Source: Mangrovimonas sp. ST2L15
Lineage (GTDB): Bacteria > Bacteroidota > Bacteroidia > Flavobacteriales > Flavobacteriaceae
Assembly (NCBI RefSeq): GCF_001280515.1
Contig: NZ_LBIQ01000028.1
Coordinates: forward strand, 62,001-126,000
Direction: 5' to 3'
DNA: 64,000 nt
Part shown: positions 60,436-64,000 of the stretch, in pieces
How the letters are laid out: each line of letters begins with the position of its first letter
How positions within the stretch are numbered: the stretch's first letter is position 1
Position numbers and translations under genes: made by a program
Notes under the pieces: model-generated
Told to the model about the DNA's origin: nothing
Seen by the model: only the letters and a program-made list of their open reading frames with translations
Databases searched by the model: none

Positions 60436-62322
60436 TTATATCACTTTCATTTCTGTGTTAGGGCTTAACTGCTTAAGGAGTTGCTTAACGTTTTCTTTGG
60501 CGGTATCGTCTTTAAAACCGCTGTCTTTAAATACCACACGCAAGGGTTGGTGTTGCGCCAGTTCTTTAGCCAAGGCTTCGTCTACACCATTAGCAAAACA
60601 TGCCATTAATGAGTTTTCTGCAATTTTAAAGACCTCTTTACCTTGAATAGTAAGTGTTTCTGTTTTTGCAGTAAGGGGTAAGCCCCAGTCTAGTAGTATT
60701 TGTGTTAGCAAATCTTCTGATGAGCGGTCTGGCTTAATGTTATCTGCAAAGGCCTCTAACTGCCCTTGGTTGTAGTCCTGAGGTTTATAATACACATCCT
60801 GCATATTACTGCTATCTACCTTATAGACTTTAAAACCATAATCTATATCTGCACCCGTTTCTTCTTTAATTTTAGTAGCAGCTCTACGGATTCGTTCTTT
60901 ACCGATATCAGATATTAGCTTATAGCCTTCTTTCAAAGCTGTAGAATTTGCTTTGAAATCAGTTGAGCCCTCTTGTAAACTTTCAGGAAGCTGGATCATA
61001 ATGAACTTACGATTTATTTTGTCTGTAGCTGATTGGGCAAAAACGGCATGAGCTAAACTTGCTGAACCTGAAAAGAAGTCTAAAATGATTTCATCAGAAT
61101 TTTCATTAGTAGTCAACTGAACTATTCTTTGAAGTAACCTTACAGGCTTAGGATTATCAAAAATTGATTTACCATCAAATAAATCCTTTACTTCTTGAGA
61201 GCCTTCTTGGTTATGACCAACAGATTTGTTGTCCCACCATGTCCACGGTCTTATACCCTTGGCTTCTGAAAGAAATTTCTTTAATCTTGGCCGATTTCCA
61301 CCATCTTTTCCAAACCAAATTCTATTATCAGCAACTAAATCTTTAAAAGTTGATTCAGCCATAGCCCAACAACGACCCTCAGGTGGAGGCATTTTTTCAC
61401 CAGACGGTGTAGTAATTGAGTAGAACTGGGATTTAGGAGCCCTTCCCGTTTGACCTGTTAGATCAACCGAAGCCCAATCCCCTCTAGGGTCTTTATCTGG
61501 GTTCGTAAAGCTTTTTCTTCGTCTTTCATCCAATGGTAGGAAATTCAATTCACCTCCATCTATTCTTTTTGCATAAACTAGTATATGATCATGAGCAGGA
61601 CTAATGTTCATTCTTGCATCAGGTGAAGTTTTTTTCTGCCACATAATATTTGCAATAAAACATTCAGCTCCATAAATTTCATCACATAGCTTTTTGAGGT
61701 TTGCCTGCTCTCCATCATCAATTGAAATGAAAATCAGCCCAGTATCACTTAGAAGGTTACGTGCTAATTTTAAGCGTGGGTACATCATAGTTAACCAGAG
61801 ACTATGGTAACGCCCAGCGGTTTCGGGGTTTTGTACCAACCTAGCACCGTATTCGTCTACCTGGCCGCTTTCTTCTTTGTACTCGGCGCTGTCTTGCGTA
61901 AAGTTGTCTTTATAAACAAAGTCCTTACCCGTGTTATAAGGCGGATCTATGTAAATCATTTTAATTTTACCCAAATAACTTTCCTGTAAAATTTTAAGTA
62001 CTTCCAGGTTGTCGCCTTCTATATATAGATTTTCAGTAGTATCAAAATTAACAGAGTCTTCACGTACCGGGCGTAGGGTTTTAGTGGTTGGTAAATTGGC
62101 TGTTACAATGGATTCTTTCTTTCCCGGCCACTCTAAACGGTAGCGCTCCTTAGGGCCTTCTACTATGTCGTGATTGAGTTCCTGTTTAAGGAGGTCGAAG
62201 TCGATTGCCTTTCCTTCTGCTCCTTCCGTAACGCAGTTGGGGAAGAGGGCTGCAAGCTTTTCAATGTTTTCATTCACCAAGTCGGGTGATTGGAGGTCCA
62301 GTTTGTCTGTACTATTGGGCAT
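60436..62322 (-). CDS. Type III-like DNA methyltransferase Mod (copy 2)
   Basis: Methyltransferase of 628 residues: DPPY at 126-129, SAM motif LDFFSGSAS (414-422). N- and C-terminal parts are close relatives of copy 1 (shared blocks NLPTTKTLRPVREDSV, NLYIEGDNLEVLK and SSNMQDVYYKPQDY), while residues about 222-395 (KKTSPDARMNISPAHDHILVYAKR ... SVDLTGQTGRAPKSQF) are unrelated. It is the first gene of the eight-gene operon, behind a good promoter. Nucleotide identity with copy 1 is visibly lower than protein similarity, so the duplication is not recent, or the copies came from related systems. Confidence 0.93.
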   Translation of the reverse strand: MPNSTDKLDLQSPDLVNENIEKLAALFPNCVTEGAEGKAIDFDLLKQELNHDIVEGPKERYRLEWPGKKESIVTANLPTTKTLRPVREDSVNFDTTENLYIEGDNLEVLKILQESYLGKIKMIYIDPPYNTGKDFVYKDNFTQDSAEYKEESGQVDEYGARLVQNPETAGRYHSLWLTMMYPRLKLARNLLSDTGLIFISIDDGEQANLKKLCDEIYGAECFIANIMWQKKTSPDARMNISPAHDHILVYAKRIDGGELNFLPLDERRRKSFTNPDKDPRGDWASVDLTGQTGRAPKSQFYSITTPSGEKMPPPEGRCWAMAESTFKDLVADNRIWFGKDGGNRPRLKKFLSEAKGIRPWTWWDNKSVGHNQEGSQEVKDLFDGKSIFDNPKPVRLLQRIVQLTTNENSDEIILDFFSGSASLAHAVFAQSATDKINRKFIMIQLPESLQEGSTDFKANSTALKEGYKLISDIGKERIRRAATKIKEETGADIDYGFKVYKVDSSNMQDVYYKPQDYNQGQLEAFADNIKPDRSSEDLLTQILLDWGLPLTAKTETLTIQGKEVFKIAENSLMACFANGVDEALAKELAQHQPLRVVFKDSGFKDDTAKENVKQLLKQLSPNTEMKVI

Positions 62323-62341
62323 TATTAATGATATGTTTATT

Positions 62342-62369
62342 CAAATTTATTTCGAAATCAATATAGCAA
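62342..62369 (-). promoter_or_regulatory. Promoter of the restriction operon
   Basis: On the minus strand TTG (62367-62369), 17 bases, then TAAATTTG (62342-62349) fit the Bacteroidota -33/-7 consensus. The ATG of mod2 lies 19 bases downstream. It is the only good promoter I see for the whole 15-kb unit. Confidence 0.55.
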
Positions 62370-62768
62370 CCTCAAATAAACTGCATGAAATAAAAGAATT
62401 ATAACCATACATTCTACCTAAATCACCAAAACGGCTTGCTAAAATATTTTTATGTTTTTGGGCATGCCCATTAGTAGTTGTGAATTGATTCAAATTTGAG
62501 CTTGTTTTATCTTGGGAGAGTCTAAATTTATAAAAGAAATTCTAATATAGAAAGTGAAATCATACACAAATTCTTGGCATTTCAAAAACTCCTTTTGCAA
62601 AAGTTCAACTAACCAACCTATAAACATGACTACCTTTAAAAATCATCTTAAATTAATTAAAGCCATTTTTTTTTGGAAATCATAAAAGCAATCATAATAC
62701 TGGACATCCGAGAATAATAATTTTATTAGATGATGACATCCCAATTCAACCCGTTACCCATAAGTGTT
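62370..62768. other. AT-rich non-coding stretch upstream of the restriction operon
   Basis: About 400 bases with no credible gene, repeat or tRNA on either strand. No copy of the tRNA-Met fragment or of the attC-like sequences is visible here. Confidence 0.5.
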
Positions 62769-63068
62769 TCATTGAAAAGCTGAATAAAAAATCCTCTTAA
62801 ACTTCCACCGAAAACTGATATACTGTTGTTCCAGGTAGGAGATGTCCTCAAAAGCAAATATTCTTTCAAACTCCCTATGATCCAAATGATACAACACATC
62901 AACCAAAAAGTTCTTATGATGATAAATTTGGATATACCGGATATCTCCTGTATATGTTAAAGCGCTATCCAATGATTGACACTCCTGATCAATGATTAGT
63001 AGTTTTTCTCTATGAGTTAATTGATTAAAATCTTCGGCTTTCAAATTGGATTTCATTTGATTTTCCAT
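62769..63068 (-). CDS. Hypothetical protein
   Basis: Small soluble protein of 99 residues from the ATG at 63068 (a TTG two codons earlier is possible). It is helical, with charged and aromatic residues: NQLTHREKLLIIDQEC, IRYIQIYHHKNFLVDVLYHL, REFERIFAFEDISYLEQQYISFRWKFKRIF. No motif or family recognised. It lies after the bidirectional terminator downstream of the response regulator, on the same strand, and 440 bases upstream of the restriction operon. Probably a real gene judging from its balanced composition, but weakly supported. Confidence 0.5.
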   Translation of the reverse strand: MENQMKSNLKAEDFNQLTHREKLLIIDQECQSLDSALTYTGDIRYIQIYHHKNFLVDVLYHLDHREFERIFAFEDISYLEQQYISFRWKFKRIFYSAFQ

Positions 63069-63124
63069 TCCCAAGTTACAATTTTAGAGCTACTTCTTGA
63101 CATACTTGCCATATCATTTTAAAT

Positions 63125-63154
63125 AAAAAAAGCACCTCAAACGAGGTGCTTTTT
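63125..63154. terminator. Bidirectional terminator
   Basis: AGCACCTC (63131-63138) and GAGGTGCT (63143-63150) with a 4-base AAAC loop, flanked by A6 and T4. It ends transcription of the response-regulator gene (108 bases past its stop) before the small hypothetical gene. Confidence 0.88.
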
Positions 63155-63262
63155 ACAATGTATAAATGAAATACATTGCTCTCCCTAAGAACTTATTGAT
63201 AATAGCTCTGAGCAAATGTAAATCCTCATTTATGTATTTCCTTACGGTTTTCCACAAGGACA

Positions 63263-63928
63263 TTAAATTAGTCCTAAATCTTTGGAAATGGCGACCAAAT
63301 GAATCACATTATTGGCCTTAAATTGCACACGTAGTTTACTGATTCTCTTTTCAATGGAACTCAGACTGCTTGGAGTCATATTTTTTTTCTTTAAATAATC
63401 ACTAATGTCATTTTGAGACAATCCAAAGGACAATTGCCTAAGCAGCTCAATATCAAAATCGTCAATTTCTAAATCGTTATTACTATGAAGAACACCCGAG
63501 ACTTCAGAAGAGAGAAAAATTTGGTCTTCATAAACCTTTTTTATGGCCTCTGAAAGTTCCTGCAATCCCCTTCTCCCTTTACACACATAACCTTCTACTT
63601 GCATCTGTTGTATCAGACGCTTTATGGGGTGGATTCGGTCCTCTATGGAATAGACAATGACTTTAGTATCTGGAAACTCTTCTTTTATTGCCTCAGCTAA
63701 ACCTTCGCCAGAAACAATTTTTTGATTGTGGTGATCGGGCTTAAATGATAAATCGGTGATCACCAATTGAAATGGGTCCCCATCCATATTGGATTTCTTG
63801 ATTTTTAATAAAGCCTCATCACAATAATGTGATTGATGAATCTCTTTCACACCCAAGGTTTCCAAAATGGTATTTAAACCTTGGTTGATACTACCCAAAT
63901 CATCGACTGTCAAAACTTTTGAAAACAC
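63263..63928 (-). CDS. Response regulator with C-terminal HTH (LuxR-like)
   Basis: Protein of 221 residues from a GTG start. Receiver domain: acidic pair Asp9-10 (LTVDD), phospho-acceptor Asp59 in LVITDLSF, and a Lys in GYVCKGRRG. The C-terminal domain (about 150-215) is a divergent LuxR-type HTH (LLRQLSFGLSQNDISDYLKKKNMTPSSLSSIEKRISKLR). It is encoded 2 bases after the stop of an upstream sensor kinase, so it forms a two-component pair. Targets unknown; this divergent subgroup occurs in flavobacteria. Confidence 0.88.
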   Translation of the reverse strand: MFSKVLTVDDLGSINQGLNTILETLGVKEIHQSHYCDEALLKIKKSNMDGDPFQLVITDLSFKPDHHNQKIVSGEGLAEAIKEEFPDTKVIVYSIEDRIHPIKRLIQQMQVEGYVCKGRRGLQELSEAIKKVYEDQIFLSSEVSGVLHSNNDLEIDDFDIELLRQLSFGLSQNDISDYLKKKNMTPSSLSSIEKRISKLRVQFKANNVIHLVAISKDLGLI

Positions 63929-63930
63929 AT

Positions 63931-64000
63931 CTAAATATTTATGGTTGCTTTAAATCCCTTGTTAGGGCTTGATTCAAAAGTAATGGTTCCATCAACACCC
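63931..64000 (-). CDS. Sensor histidine kinase, 3' end only
   Basis: The last 22 codons of a gene running off the window: GVDGTITFESSPNKGFKATI and two more residues, then TAG. The G..G.I.FES..NKG..A.I pattern is the end of a HATPase (GHKL) domain of a histidine kinase. Its stop lies 2 bases before the response-regulator GTG, so they are one operon. Confidence 0.75.
   Translation of the reverse strand, partial: GVDGTITFESSPNKGFKATINI

Noticed and set aside
47472-62322. BREX, DISARM or Dnd system
   Set aside because: No pglZ, brxC, drmA/drmB or dndC-E type genes; the DGQHR protein alone is not enough for Dnd and the PLD-like part is fused to SNF2.

Overview
The window looks like a chromosome segment of a flavobacterium (Bacteroidota, probably Flavobacteriaceae). 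The evidence is the low GC content, a GSCFA-domain protein, the LemA/TPM gene set, an outer-membrane beta-barrel protein of the Bacteroidota type, Bacteroidota-like -7 boxes (TAnnTTTG), and the neighbourhood of alaS, der and era. I cannot name a genus.

Bases 1-27542 are ordinary core genome. They hold an aromatic amino acid hydroxylase, an enoyl-CoA hydratase, a two-component system, GSCFA and lipoprotein genes, alaS, an M23 peptidase with a MerR regulator, lemA with two TPM genes, an outer-membrane protein, der, a small membrane protein, era, a histidine-catabolism pair (formimidoylglutamate deiminase and N-formylglutamate amidohydrolase), an rRNA/tRNA methyltransferase and several oxidoreductases.

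Bases 27994-41306 are the most striking part: an integron-like cassette region with no complete integrase in view. Plus-strand genes lie between long, imperfectly palindromic spacers that behave like attC sites. In seven consecutive cassettes the first 9-10 bases (GTT...) are the exact reverse complement of the R''-like box at the far end of the same cassette, which is the mark of circularised and reinserted gene cassettes. The contents are an alpha/beta hydrolase, a TPR protein, a frameshifted SIMPL protein, a lipoprotein, a DUF6000-like protein, a serine hydrolase, a thioredoxin-like lipoprotein and an amidohydrolase. A half attC, a truncated tyrosine recombinase and a 3' fragment of tRNA-Met interrupt the array. 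A second block then carries a HEPN-domain gene and a complete retron (PRTase-like effector, msr-msd RNA, reverse transcriptase). The retron also appears to be one cassette. Both blocks begin with the same leader architecture, whose dyad has different but still complementary arms: a candidate attI-like or control element.

Bases 41313-47207 hold a UvrD/HelD-like helicase, a PD-(D/E)XK nuclease, an unknown protein, a stand-alone SRA (modified-base reader) protein and a frameshifted NUDIX gene. Bases 62322 down to 47472 are one tightly packed minus-strand operon of eight genes: two type III-like Mod methyltransferases with different target-recognition regions, one Res subunit, a DGQHR protein, a two-TM coiled-coil protein, a GmrSD-like DUF262/HNH nuclease, a PLD-like/SNF2 helicase and a DUF4391 protein. 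It looks like a composite restriction/defence system. The window ends with a small unknown gene and a LuxR-type response regulator, followed by the 3' end of its probable sensor kinase.
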